NCBI GenBank assembly: GCA_944472135.2 | Contig: OX235270.1 | Span: 122,961,842 to 123,025,841 of the forward strand | Length of the DNA stretch: 64,000 bases | Source of the DNA: Trichobilharzia regenti | Taxonomy: Eukaryota; Platyhelminthes; Trematoda; Strigeidida; Schistosomatidae | Direction of reading: 5' to 3' | Shown here: piece after piece, positions 12,590 through 26,000 of the stretch | How positions within the stretch are numbered: position 1 is the first letter of the stretch | How the letters are laid out: the number at the start of each line of letters is the position of its first letter | Made by a program: the position numbers and the translations under genes | The notes under the pieces: model-generated | What the model saw: only the letters and a program-made list of their open reading frames with translations | What the model was told of the DNA's origin: nothing | Databases searched by the model: none

Positions 12590-12720
12590 CGTGATAAAAA
12601 TGACTTTCTATTCCACACATTTATTCTTGTCCCTCAACAGCTGTCGAATATTCACCACGAAACTGAAAGACTTTTTACCTGATCTCAGCTCCTCCCCATA
12701 TGTTTACGCCATTTGAACAG
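12590..12720 (+). mobile_element. Short Penelope-like scrap
   Basis: 'LKDFLPDLSSSPYVYAI' codons resemble '[17 protein letters not shown]' at 28465-28530, just before the GIY-YIG domain of that copy. Confidence 0.45.
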
Positions 12721-12879
12721 TTTGTGTTTCAAGAATTAGAGAAAATTTACCATTCTCATCCAGAAAGGGTGAAATTGAATGCGTAGAAAATCCACTTGTA
12801 TCAGACTTGGTAGACACATGAACACCAACATAGTCTTCAGGGCTTTGACGGCATCTGACATATTACCAAGTCATTCAGA

Positions 12880-13030
12880 TATATGGGGTAATGGATGAAC
12901 TAGAGTTTAGAATGGCAGTCAAACCTCTCCCTAACTCATTTTCATCAACTACGAAAAGGTCCTCAACAGACAGCGTTGACTGAGATGCAATTATGAAAGC
13001 TACTTCAACACTACGGTGTACAGTGTCTGA
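12880..13030 (+). mobile_element. Fragment of second non-LTR family, joined to RTE fragment
   Basis: The 'agaatggcagtcaaacctct' to 'ctacttcaacactac' stretch matches 48080-48200 in the long second-family copy (reverse-transcriptase region). It then switches near 13030 to RTE sequence. Confidence 0.6.
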
Positions 13031-13545
13031 ATTCCTGAGTCTTTTAGGATTACATCGACTTAGATGGTTAGGACATGTGTTACGTATACGCCTAGCCATC
13101 GCCTTCCTCCACCAACGGGCAATGTTAGTTGACACAGGGTCAGGTTGGAAAAGAGCCAGTGGCGGTCAAACCAAAACGTAGTTCCATCAATCAATGAAAT
13201 CCACAACAGTTAGTTTAAGCCAGTCACATCGGTAGATGTAGACTTCGTGGTTGGAGTGCTCAGGACGGTAAACATCAATGGCTGGAGACAATTGGTGGGT
13301 GATATGTCTCAAAATCGTTCTCATTGGCTGGCGCAGATCCATCCACTCCTTGTGACTGTGTTGATCTTCGATACTACTCTTCTTTTTGCTTCATATCTCT
13401 GTTTGCTGTCTATATTTTGCGTTTCTTTTTACTCTCTTCCCTTGGTTTGTGTGCTACATAGAGTGTGGCGACTCGAACTGCTGCACATCAGTGTAAAGTT
13501 CTATGCTGTAACCAGTCAGCAAGATTACACTAAAAACATAATATC
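13030..13545 (+). mobile_element. RTE 3' fragment
   Basis: It matches the last ~500 bp of the full-length element: the LRWLGHVLR and [12 protein letters not shown] codons, then the gtgtgctacatagagtgtgg tail. Stops and indels break it, and the left end abuts a scrap of the second non-LTR family. It lies just beyond the 3' end of DPP7. Confidence 0.75.
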
Positions 13546-13778
13546 ATATAGGTCAGAATGTGCAGTTGGCCAGCCTAACGACAATGTCTCAAGTCCCCTG
13601 TCTACTTTTAATCTTGAAATAATTTGTATGACCATTGTAATGAAAGCAACTCGTGAGTATCTTCAATATACAACAAACAAATATAGCTCGTAGTCATATA
13701 TAATGTTACCCAATCGTATTGATTTTATATCTTCGTTATCAAAAAACAGAGGATAACACAATGAATACAGTAAAATAA

Positions 13779-13784
13779 TTTATT
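13779..13784 (-). terminator. Poly(A) signal of DPP7
   Basis: AATAAA on the minus strand, 167 nt downstream of the DPP7 stop codon. The distance suits a short 3' UTR. Confidence 0.6.
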
Positions 13785-13950
13785 TATCCATTAGTCATCA
13801 TACTTTAAATTACTTGATACAAATCAGTAAACAGATATTTAAAAGTCACATAATAAGAGGGAATGATTTGAAAGGAGGACAGAAAAGAAGGAAGTCATAA
13901 TGATCGCAATAACAAAAAAAGACATCACAAAATGATATAATCCATGAAGT

Positions 13951-14035
13951 TTATGATTCAAGCCATGAACGGATTGTTTGTACTTCAATCTGACGAACCT
14001 GACGTGCTGATGGAGGATCATTGGGATGCGGTGAC
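13951..14035 (-). CDS. DPP7: DPP7 exon 11 (C terminus)
   Basis: The last coding exon (85 nt) encodes [17 protein letters not shown] through SWLES and ends in TAA at 13953-13951. The 'HPNDPPS' stretch parallels the segment that follows the catalytic histidine in vertebrate DPP7. The acceptor is gtgtatag. An AATAAA lies 167 nt after the stop. Confidence 0.9.
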
Positions 14036-17000
14036 CTATACACATTCAGATCAGAAGAGAAACATATGCTCTCAATTACAATGAGTTATACAATTGCAAC
14101 TTAGCAAGAAACTGGATAAAAACCTTCAGTAAACTAGATATTAATGGTTTGAATAAGTAAGTAATATCACTTCATGTAACTTATATCCTAGAACACAATT
14201 TGTACTTGCGTGTATTAAGAATTTAAGCAGTTGTAGATTTCGAGCCCCTTTGGTGAATCGTCACAATTGGAGTTAGTGCGTAGTATGTAATGATACGAAA
14301 ATGATCAAACTAATGTAGACATATACACACTTCCACTGGAACTAAAAATAACAGTTTTTACATCATTGCACAGCAAGCTCAACCATTCATTTACAACTTA
14401 AATTAGGGATTGTACAAGAAAAAAATAGATTTCATCAGATACATATGCAAGAAAAAAAAATACTCAACTTGCCTTAAATCTAAGTGATGAGCACCGCCAT
14501 CCAATACCAGTGAAATAACCTTCTCTGACTGATCAGTTAAAATCTGCAAATTATTAAAAATAAAACGTAAGACAAATCCAGACTTTATTTGAAAAAAACA
14601 TAAAAATTCCATATTAGATAAGTTTATTTCATGATATTGGATGGTTGGAGGTAATCGGCACGAAGCCTTGGACCTAGGTTTTGTGCTAATTGGCACTCTT
14701 CAGCAAGGCGTATCTGCAACCTTGAAGGAACCCATGTCCCTTCTGAGATTCGAACCCGCGTCACCCAGTGCTGCAGTCAGAGACGTTACCACTGAGCTAT
14801 TAGGGCTCGCGATCCACCTCCTGTAGGACTGTAGTGGGAATTTTGATTGGACACTAGTAACTAGTAGTTTATTTCAAATAACACACATTGATGCAATATT
14901 AATAAGAGGATGACGACGTTTCCAGTACAAACTACTGCTGATAATCATATCAATTTAATCTAAGTCTCGCTTCTAGCTCTAGATTACCGGAGCATATGAT
15001 TTAAGCTAGACCTAGAATGACTGACCCTGTTAAGCTAAATAACCTTGAAAAAAGCCCAACCATTGCATTGTATTTATTTGTATTTGACAAACAAAATAGA
15101 GTGGGACAGGACGAAAGTATTGGATGGTAATTTAGCTAGGTGGAGAGAAAGACAGACGTAAATCACTAAATCTTTGTTTATCGATTCAACACAGCACACG
15201 TGCAATCGAAATGACTCACGAAATGCCTATACGGGAGATATGGAAAGTGACAACAGACAACAACGGGAAGGGAGAGGGAGAAAAACGTATATGGAGTAAA
15301 TCATGAAGCCGTGGGACTAACTGAAATGATTATGCGCAACAAATTCTGCTCAAAACGTTATCCAGTTATTTCACATAAACTTATCTAATATGAAATTACA
15401 ATCTATCACAGTGCCGAAGTTCTACGCTTACATTAAAAGCATTTAATTCTATAAAAACGGTGAAAAGAGATTTAATAAGACATTCATCAAGTGATACATA
15501 TTCCCGGGTGGATATTACCTTACAAGCAGTATGACTGACAAATGAAAAATATTTGACAATATTGAGATATGTTCAAGGGAGAAGCAATTTTTGTTAATTT
15601 CTAAAGAAAAGCTCTTTATATGTATATACATATATATTGTGTGTGTGTGTTATGGAATGTTTGTTCACTCTACAAGATTTAAAGATACAATATGTTGAAA
15701 ATAATTAATGTTAATATAAAAGCGACAGAATAAGCATTTAGTTGGGCACAAAAAAGATGGCTACTACTCTGAAAATCTCTTGAAATTCTCCTTTATATTA
15801 TTTAGCGAAAAAGGTAGTATAATAAAGGTTTTTGTAATTCCCAATGAACGAAAAACAAAACGATAATGTCACACACTGATCAAATCCAACAATCTACACT
15901 TGGTTATAATAAAGTTTTTTTTTTGTATTTCCCAATGAGTGAAAAACAAAACGATCTACACTTGGTTTTGTTACCTCTACCAGTTGACCAACTTGACAAC
16001 GAAAAATGACCCCAGACAGACGAACGATGACCGAATTAGTAAACTTTGTTTTGATATAATAACAGATGTACTATTACCTTTGATATTTGGTTTAGTGACC
16101 TTCATTGTTATTTTGACTTTCAATATGTCCTTTTAAGTTGAACTAAGTCTACTTTCTGACCCCTTAACTCTTTGTTGTATATATGCTGAGATTTTGTAAA
16201 TTTCGGTTTAATAATACTTTGATAAGGCTATTAGCATTAAATAGAGAAACGTCAGTAAAAACAATATCGTTTTGTATTTAATTGGTGGTTCGGAGCATCA
16301 TCACTCACTGAGAAGTGCAGGTAAATCCAACTGACGAGTCCCAAATAGGACGAAATGCTCATCCTGGATTCCACTGCTAGTCACCATCCACCATTTAAAC
16401 ACTAGTTAAATGCCCAGACATCGTCGAAGCATCTGCACTAGAAGCCGACATGTCAACCTGAGATCGAGCACTTCGGCCCAATCAATCGACGGGAAAATCT
16501 CGAATTCAATTAAAAATATTTTCTTTTTCATTCATTGGGAAATACTAAAACCTTTATTATAATGAATATCATATACCCAGTGCCCAAATTTTCTCACACT
16601 GTTAAACTTGGTTTGGACATATATAAAAAAAGGTAGTATACCGTGATGTTTTTAAAAGGTTTCCACTTAGTTTAGCCTCATGTTTCCCTTGTAGCTTAAT
16701 TTATCAAATGTACTTGACGTTAAGCCAGCACAGTAGCATATTAGTAATCTTTCCGGTATTTATCATGGGGTGACAAAAGCATTAAATAAACTTTTCGCAA
16801 ACCAATTTCATTTTAGCTAAGATTGATCTTACAAAGAGACACTGATATATATTGTCAATCGTCTCCACCGATAAGGATTCACAAACTTAAAAGGTTACTT
16901 TCTTTTCTTAGTTAGCACCGTCTCAACATTTTTTGTCCTATAGTTTCATATCACGTGAGGAATATGACTAAAATATTGCAGGTCAAGGTCTTTTAAACGC

Positions 17001-20000
17001 CCGTCATATTCCGCTTACAACGGCCATAGCTTGTAACCATAAATTTGACAAAGCAGAGGATACTATCAAGTTGTACAGAGGCGTGCACACCCACACACAC
17101 ACAAACACTATATTCATATAAGATAATACGAGCTAGGTGATCATAAACTATTCAACAGAAAGCGAAGTTAACCGCGGGCAATATCATAGACTAATAAGTC
17201 CCGATGAGCTTTCACCTTAAGTGTAAACCTGCAATAATTGTCTGCTTATGAAGGTTAATCACACTTCTCAAAAACAGATTTCTCGTCAAGTCGCGAACAG
17301 TGAAGTATATTTTTATCAGTGTGCTGTTAAAACTCGTACAGGTTTTACACAACAAATCAATAACATAAAATGACAAACTGATAAAGTAATCGTTCTCGTA
17401 ACCAAAAGTCTTAGGTAGTTTGAAAATGTCCTTCTTATATAACTTACAGTCTACTTTATGTGAGTAGCGTAATTTACCAGACTGTATATAGTGCTGAAGG
17501 GCAGTAAGATTGATGCAAATCATTGAAGACAAATATTAGCAGTCTAGAATAAAGTGTCCCTTATTATTGATAATAAAGTAAAGAACGGATGATTCACAGA
17601 CATGCCACTAAAATCTAAAACACAGAGTAATACGTGTATCAAACAACCACATCAATCTTGTTGTAAAATTCCTTAGATTAACATTTTTCTATGTGCATTT
17701 TAAGCGCGTTAAACATTTTTAAGAAGATAAACTTGATTAGATCACATATTTAAGAATGTCATTTCTCAATATCTATCAATATTTAGTGTTGCTAATCTTC
17801 CATATTCATGTATACCCTTGAGAGTTAAATGCCATTTCATATAGACTAAATTTACTCAGATCAACTGTAAAAATGAAATTGCATAGACAGGCACATAAAG
17901 TACTAAAATAGTCTTTTATTAAAATCAAAAACACATTTGACAAGCAAATAATAAGTTGAAGTCTACTAGGATATAATGAAAATATATATGATAAAAGGAT
18001 TGCATGGAGGATTTCATATGAGCTGACATCAGTTAGAGAAATACTGGAAAACCTGGGAGAACTGGACAGCTGTTTCGTCCTAGTTTGGGACTCTTCATCA
18101 GTACGCATCCACCAGGATTCGAACCCAGGACCTCCTGGTCACAAAGCCAACTAGCTCGTAGACCATAAAGCCATTTAGACCCGATCCAATGGTCCTTGAA
18201 TTCTAACTTCTGCCGATTCCCGACATGGCGCGACCACTTCGCAATGTCTTCTTCGATGAGTTACTGCCTCATCTTCAACCTGCAATCTCCATGCAATCAA
18301 ACAAAATTCCCTACAAAACCAATACTTGAAAATAAAAGGATTGTCAGTAATTAAGGCTGAAATGATGCAAAAAGCCCACTTACTCCACCACCCATCCAAG
18401 GATCTAAATTTCCATTTGAAAATATGATATTAGTTGCAGTCTTCCATACTGAAAAGTACATTCAAGAAAAATAAAAAAAATTATTTGGTACGCAAAGTAG
18501 TTTTCCGAAATATACATTAGTAAACAAACAGGATGGCAATAAACGAAACTTCAAATGTTGGTTTACAGTGATTTGATTGGTTACAGGTCCGATCACGAGT
18601 TGACATCAGTTCGAGAACCATTGGAAAGCCTGGCAGTGCTGGATAGTTGTTTCGCCCTAGTTTGGGACTCTTCATCTATACGCTCCACTGAGATTTGAAC
18701 CCAATATATTCTAAGTTGTAAGGCTAGTTCGAAGACCATTCAGCCACTGGGACCCAATTCATCACCCTATGAATTCCGACTTCCACCAATTTCCGATATG
18801 CATAGTGCAACAACTAGCCAGTGTCATAGGCGAGTAACTAATCTCTTACCTGACTTGATGGATCCCACTGGTTACGAATGATGTTGACTGATGTCAACTC
18901 CTGACCAACCTGTAAGCCAACACGCAATAATTAATTTGATGCTCATTAGCAACTGGTACTATGTAGGAAATAATCTGGAGTTCCAATGAGAAGTCGTAAC
19001 CAGCGCGGTCCACCAACTCGGGCCGATGGATCGAATCTCACTGGCCAAATGATCTACAAGCTCGACTTGTAGCGGGAATGTCCTGGGTTCGGACTTCAAT
19101 ACGGGAGCGCTGATTACGGGTCCAGAACTGGGACGAAACAATTATCCAGTGCCCTCAGGTTTTCCAATGGTCCTCTAACTGATTTCAACTACTGTGCATC
19201 ACAGAAAGAAGAACACCCTAAGAAGGCATTATCAAGACCGACAGTAGTTATTCAGATTTTGTAATTCCTTGATATCTGATTACAATAAACCGAATTTATT
19301 ACCTTGTGTTGGCAAAACATATTCTTCAATGGTAATTATAATGCCAACACGATTCTTACTTAGTTTAGTCACTACCATCATTGTAATCCTAAATGAACCT
19401 TTGATCCAATTTATAAAACACTAGTTGGATTTATCTGCATCTGTGTGAGTGATAGGGTCTCCATTTAAACTTGAATTTAATACGCAGAAGACCATTCTTA
19501 ACATAAAATCATCATCTACTACAAGACCGGCAAATTATCACAGAAATATCCTATCCGTATTAAATATTATTATTGTTGCTAGGATTCTCCAGTGTTTTTT
19601 TGTTCAAGACCACGCGGGACATTGAAGTTTGAAGTTATGGTTGAAGTTTTAGTAGATGCAAGCACAAAATAAAATACAGGCGAATACAGTTGCCAGGAAT
19701 GAAATAGGACGAAATACGCGTTGTGAACTCATCTGTTGAACGCTAATAAACAATAAACAGCTGATATTATGATTTATCGGTTAAACTAAAACATTTTTAT
19801 ATTCATACAATGCTAATCTCATGCTACATAGCATAGTCATTTGTGGACTTATAAAATTGAAATGTACTTCACTTTGCAAAATATCAATTACGGTTGTTGT
19901 TGTTGCTATTGTTATCATTATCACTATTACTAGTTACATTTAACAAATATTTCACACTCACCAACTTACTGCATGAATAAGGAAAGAAGACTCATGATTT

Positions 20001-23000
20001 GAAACAAAGTTTAGTGCTTCAGCTAAAGAGTAATACACTAATACGTGATTCTGTAAAACGATAGTAATTCACCCGACCGAAAGCTGCTACCTTGACGTGG
20101 TGGTCGGGCTTGAACACCGCAATGACCTAATCAAGCTATACTGGCTGAGACTTATGTCTCTTGAGGTTCTACCATGCCAGGCAGGTTGTTTGGATAGCGG
20201 TTAAACAAAAAGCAGCTACCTCATCCAATACCATGATCCAAACAAATTCACAAAATTTCATGCCGGATCGGCCGTGGCCCGGATTAACAACGACCGCGCT
20301 TCCTGCTGCCGTGTCACAGGGCGGGAGTGATAAGTATGCTACTGAGGCACACAAAACAACAAAGAACGAACAAAAACAGGCCGCGTGTGACCGGCCACAA
20401 GCAGTTGTCCCCTGGGCTCTGCGGTCACGCAACCAACTTCCACGGTGTGGGCAGCCGGGAAGTAACAATCGCCCTCACAATCCAAAACGCACACAAAACC
20501 TCTCTAATCCTCACTTATCTTTGTCTTCATCTTCATCTCTATTACCTTGCCTTCCTTCCACTGATGCAACTCCTCTACTTGATGGCTCCTCACTCCCTCT
20601 TCACTCTGTGTCCACTAAAAACGACGAAAGCCAAAAAACCACCACGGATAGTCTCCTAAAGCCACGCCACCAATTTCATATAGGAGCATTTAATGTTAGG
20701 ACACTTTGCCAAATAGGACAACAAGCATCACTAGCTAAGACCCTGGCATCTCGAGCCATTGATGTATGTTGTGTTTCAGAAACACGCATACAAGACCCAA
20801 GTGTGGTTATTCACCTAACCCCACCTGGCCAACAGGATGAATCTTCAAAATTCACCTTGAGGGTGTCAGGAGATGCCACAGCTAGTTCACGAGGATTAGC
20901 TGGCGTAGGGATAGCTCTGAGTACTAGGGCAGAAAAGACATTGCTTGACTGGATCCCGGTAGATAGCCGAATGTGTGCTGTCCGTCTGAACGGATCAGTA
21001 AGAAGGAGAAAGGACTGCACTACTCGCCGATGCCTTTTCGTAATCTCCGCCTACGCCCCCACTGACTGCAGTTCGGATGAAACGAAGGATGAGTTCTACC
21101 AAAAGCTGTCTAGTTTGGTGAGAAAGGCTAAACGCTCAGATATAGTCGTTCTAGCTGGTGACTTTAACGCTCAAGTAGGGAAATTGTGTCAATCTGAGAA
21201 GGATGTCGGTGGCACCTATGGAGTTCCGTGCCAGCGAACCGACAACGGTGACCGTCTCCTACAGTTCTGTTCAGATAATCATTTGTTTCTTGTAAGCACT
21301 AACTTTAAACACAAGGAGAGACACTGTTTAACCTGGCGACCCCCATCATCAAACCAACGCTGGACACAAATAGACCACATAGCAATAAGCTATCGTTGGC
21401 GTGGGTCGGTAGGAGATTGTCGCTCCTTCTGGAACACGTGTGTAGATACCGATCACGCACTGGTCCGGGCTCGTGTGTGCTTACGACTGAACGGACGTAG
21501 GAAACAGCTGGCGGTAAAACCATCACGTCCCCAGCTCGATCAGGAAACTAAATCCCTATTTGAGGAAGAACTAGCTAAACGCATATCTGAATTCGACAGC
21601 TGTGCTCACCCTGGAGAAGCCTGGAAGAATATTCAGTCAGCTATAGATACAGCTGTAAAAGCTGTGAATAAGGCAAATCCAAAGGTGAGTAAAAACCACT
21701 GGATTTCGACTGCCTCATCCGAACTGATAGATGCTAGAAGACTTATTCCGGCGAGCTCCGAATTCAATGAGGAGCGAAAGCTGCACAAAAGGAAACTTAC
21801 TAAAAGTCTCCGCAAGGACCGTGAACAGTGGTGGGTGACAAAGGCGAAAGAGATGGAAAAAGCATTGGCGATAGGCAACACTAGGCAACTCTTTAGACTC
21901 ATCACAGAATCGGGCGGGAGAAGGCAATTCATAAGTGAGACTATTTCTGAGAAAAATGGCTCCTTAATTAGCTCTCAGGATAGACGCCTTGAACGCTGGA
22001 AAGAACACTTTGAGGAACAATTTAACTTGCCTACAGCCACACTGAACCTCCCCGCCATCCACCACGTACCCGAATGGGATATAGACACTGGTCCGCCGTC
22101 TGTAGGTGAGGTTACAAAAGCTATCAGTAATTTGAAACGAGGCAAAGCGGCAGGACCCGACGGAATTATTCCGGAGGTGTTTAAATATGGGGGTGACATA
22201 CTAGTTTGTAGATTAACTGAGGTACTAGGCAAAGTCTGGGAATCAGAGACAGTTCCATCAGACTGGGGTAAGTCACTTATTATACCGATATTCAAGAAGG
22301 GAAACAAGTCCTCGTGTGATAATCATAGGGGGATCAGCCTAACGAACATAGTCTCTAAAATCCTAGGCTCAGTAATCATGCATAGACTAAGCAGAACTCG
22401 GGAGGAACAGACAAGGGAAAATCAAGCAGGCTTTAGACCAGGTAGAGGGTGCATAGATCATATCTTCACTCTTCGACAGATTCTAGAACATAGACACACT
22501 TTTCGGCGTCCAACAATTGTCATATTTCTTGACTTGAAGGCGGCCTTCGACTCCGTGGATCGAAAGGTACTATGGCAATGTCTGACTGTGAAGGGAGTGC
22601 CAAGAAAGTACATTGCACTAATCAAGGCACTCTATTCAAACTCACGTAGTCGTGTAAGGGCTTATGGGGAATTGTCATCTGAATTGGTAACAACCAGTGG
22701 TGTCCGACAGGGATGTCCACTTTCCCCATTTCTGTTTAACTTCATCATAGATATGCTAATGGAAGTATCCTTAACTGAACGTAGTGACTTAGGAATCGAC
22801 TTGTTACCAGGGAATAATCTTATGGACTTAGAATATGCAGATGACATAGTCCTGTTAGGGGAGGATGCTGACAAAATGCAGAGTCTTCTGAACACCTTGA
22901 GCAGCAATCTTCGTATGTTTGGCATGCGATTCGCCCCTGCAAAATGTAAGATGCTGCTACAGGACTGGACCACGTCAACCCCTAACTTAGTGATAGGGAG

Positions 23001-26000
23001 TGAAGTGATAGAACATGTTGACCACTTCACCTACTTGGGAAGTTGTATTAGCACCAACGGACTGATTGGCGATGAAATCTCAGCACGGATCCGAAAAGCT
23101 CGAGCTGCTTTCGCTGACTTACACCATCTCTGGCGTAGGCGTGACATCCGGTTATCAACCAAGGGACGTGTGTACTGCTCATCAGTTCGCTCCGTCCTTC
23201 TCTATGGCTCTGAAACATGGCCAATACGCGTTGAAGACATGAAAAGGTTGACTGCTTTCGATCATAGATGTCTGCGATCTCTGTCTCACGTTAGGTGGTT
23301 TCACAAGATAAGTAATGTTGACGTTAGGCGTAGAGTGTTGGGCAAAGAGGGAAAATCAATCGACGAGGCTATAAAGTTACATAGACTAAGATGGCTAGGT
23401 CACGTGCTGCGCATGCCTAACCACCGCCTCCCCCGACGGGCATTGCTAGCTGATATAGGTTCAGGTTGGAAAAGAGCCAGTGGTGGCCAAACAAAAACAT
23501 GGCATCAATCCATGAAATCCTTGACAGTTAAACTGAGTCAGGTAGGGAGATGCAGACTCCCGGGTTGGGGCCCTCGGGACTCTAGGAATCAATGGCTGGA
23601 GACAATAGGTGACATGGCTCAAAATCGTTGTCAATGGCGCAGATGTATTCAGTCTCTGTAATCTTTCATATTCCTTTCTACCATTACCCATTCTGTTTCA
23701 CTCTTATACTTGTCAAACTCTATTAATTCTCTTCACTCATCTTCTTGTCTACCTCTGTGTGCTATTTGGAACGTGGCAACTCGAACTGCTGCACTTCGGT
23801 GCCAAGTTCTATGTTGAATCCAGACAGACAGACAGACATAGTAATTCAACTGCAATCACCGATTAGAAATAAAAGCACTTGAGATATGCGCTTGACTACA
23901 AATAATGTAATACTGAATTAGGCATTTTCTAAAAGCTACTATGATTTAGAGACAACATAACTTATATCTAGTAAATAGGCACAAACAACTAATTTCGGTT
24001 ACTGAATATACGGCATTGAAGAAAATCATGACATAAGAGATGTCCACGTAGAAAAACGTTAACAAACCTATATGAGAATGAGTAACTGTGTCGCTGAATA
24101 TCGTTTTTCAAAGGATGAATCAAGGCTGAAAATTGCAAAATCTGGGCTACCGTTTCGTTATAATGGTGCGTCGCTGGCATAGCGGTTAGGACGCTCGCCG
24201 ACCATGCATATGGTCCGAGGTTCGATCCCCGGCCGACTCACTCCTTTACCTCGCTGGGCCAGAAATAATGCTGGGAAAGAGGAAAGGTTGGACATGAGGC
24301 TAGCAACCCCATCCTGTAAAAATAAACACTGCTAAAGAAACTTCAAGCCACTAACTTGAAGCCCTATGTTCCACTGGGGAACGTGAAGGAAAAAATGTTG
24401 AAATAATTAGAAGCAATGTATAAAATGGTAGCCCTGTAAGTTATTTATCCACCTAATATGCTTTTCCTAGTAATCTGTAATCCATTTAATATTTTCCACA
24501 AACACTGTCCTCAAGGAAAATATTCTTAGGAGATTTTTATTAGTCTTATATCAACAGGAGTCTGTTTCAGTAGTCTGAGAATATAAAAGGAACCAGTCAA
24601 GAGACTATGTAATTCTGATAAAACTAGATCATCTAGAAATCCTATTTATTATTAATCCTTTGAGTCCCTAGTTAAAAATAAGGCTTCAGCTACACATCTC
24701 CACTACGTCCTATCTTCTGTCGTCATCTTCAGTTGGGTCCACACCTGCCCATAATCTCTCTTCTACTCCACCACACACCATCTCCTACATGTCACCCTCG
24801 CACCAACGACCCACACGTCGCTTCCCATTCGGATTTCACTCGAGCGACGGCCTACATTACGCACATTGTCATTCGATGGCCTCCTAAATGTATCCCCGAT
24901 TCATCCATCTCCATTTTCTCATATATATTTGTTCAGTAATCGGCTCCTGGTTGATTTGTTCTCAGCCAGAGTTTCTTGTGGTTAATTCTTTCTGGCCAGC
25001 TGGTCATTTGATTACAGTATGGAGCCAGGCAGCAATGGGTGTAGTTGTTGATGAAAGTCTGCAGTGGTGTGTTTGAAATCTTCTTCGTGACACGCACTGC
25101 AAATTTCTGACCTGTATAGAAGGATTCATTGGCTTGACATTTGTGTTGAAAATCCGAATCTTGTTCCTTATGCTGGCTGAGTGCAGTGCAGGAGATTTCT
25201 CAACTGGTTTCAGGTTGATGAAAGCGTACGTATCTGGCCTTTCCACTTCTGACTGGCTGGCTTTGACACCTTATCCGTTCCGACTGCCTGTAGTTGAAAC
25301 GATGCTGGCTGCCTAGATAAGTGAAGGAGGTAACCTCTATCAAATCTCTACCACTGAAGGTGATTGATGCCACTGTTGTTTTTGGTTGGTTGGTTAGTTA
25401 GTTATCTTCATCAACCTACATCTTCTTTATGTTCACGTGGAGTCCCATCTTCGCCACCTGCATCTTCAGCCAGCGGGTTTGTTGATTTTCGCCTGTCTAC
25501 AAGTCTTCGAGTTTGTGTGAAATAAGAAATATATCATCCACGCATGAAATCCAGATCTTCTCAAACCTTCTTATCGGTGGTCCAGAGAACTCCTGTCCCC
25601 TTATTCTCGAAGCGTAATCTGACGAATAATCCAGTACACCACACTTAAGAATATCGTCAGCTTGTCTAACTCCTGTATGCACTTTGAACGCGACACTGAG
25701 TTTTCCGTTGTCAATCACCTGACACCTGCCACTGTCATACAACCAGCCAGCTGTTGAATGAGGTTGATAGAAACTTGGACACTGCACGCCGTAGTGTTGA
25801 ATAGTTTTCAATTTACGTCTCGGTCAACGCTGTCTGTTGGAAGCCTTTTCAAAGTCGATACAGTTGAGGTAGAGAGAGGTTTGACTGTCATTCCATGTTC
25901 TGTTCGATGACGTTGAGTAGAGTATCAGATTGATCAACACATGATTTTCCTTTCTTAAATCCAGCTCGTTCCGCACTGGTGGAGTTCTGCGTCTAGTACA

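Larger units (their letters stand above)
15829..16565. repeat. Triplicated 'ttcccaatga' motif, direct and inverted
   Basis: Stretches of ~40 bp at 15822-15866 and 15905-15955 (ataataaag, tttttgta, tttcccaatga, gaaaaacaaaacgat) are direct repeats. A reverse-complement copy lies at 16533-16565. They flank the Penelope-like fragment at 16030 and the hammerhead SINE. Confidence 0.65.

Noticed and set aside
17212..17532. 106-codon minus-strand frame as a host gene
   Set aside because: AT-driven composition, no splice-site pair or start context, and it lies inside a DPP7 intron.
18010..18120. Active hammerhead in the 18-kb SINE
   Set aside because: Three extra bases separate CUGAUGA from stem II and stem I does not pair.
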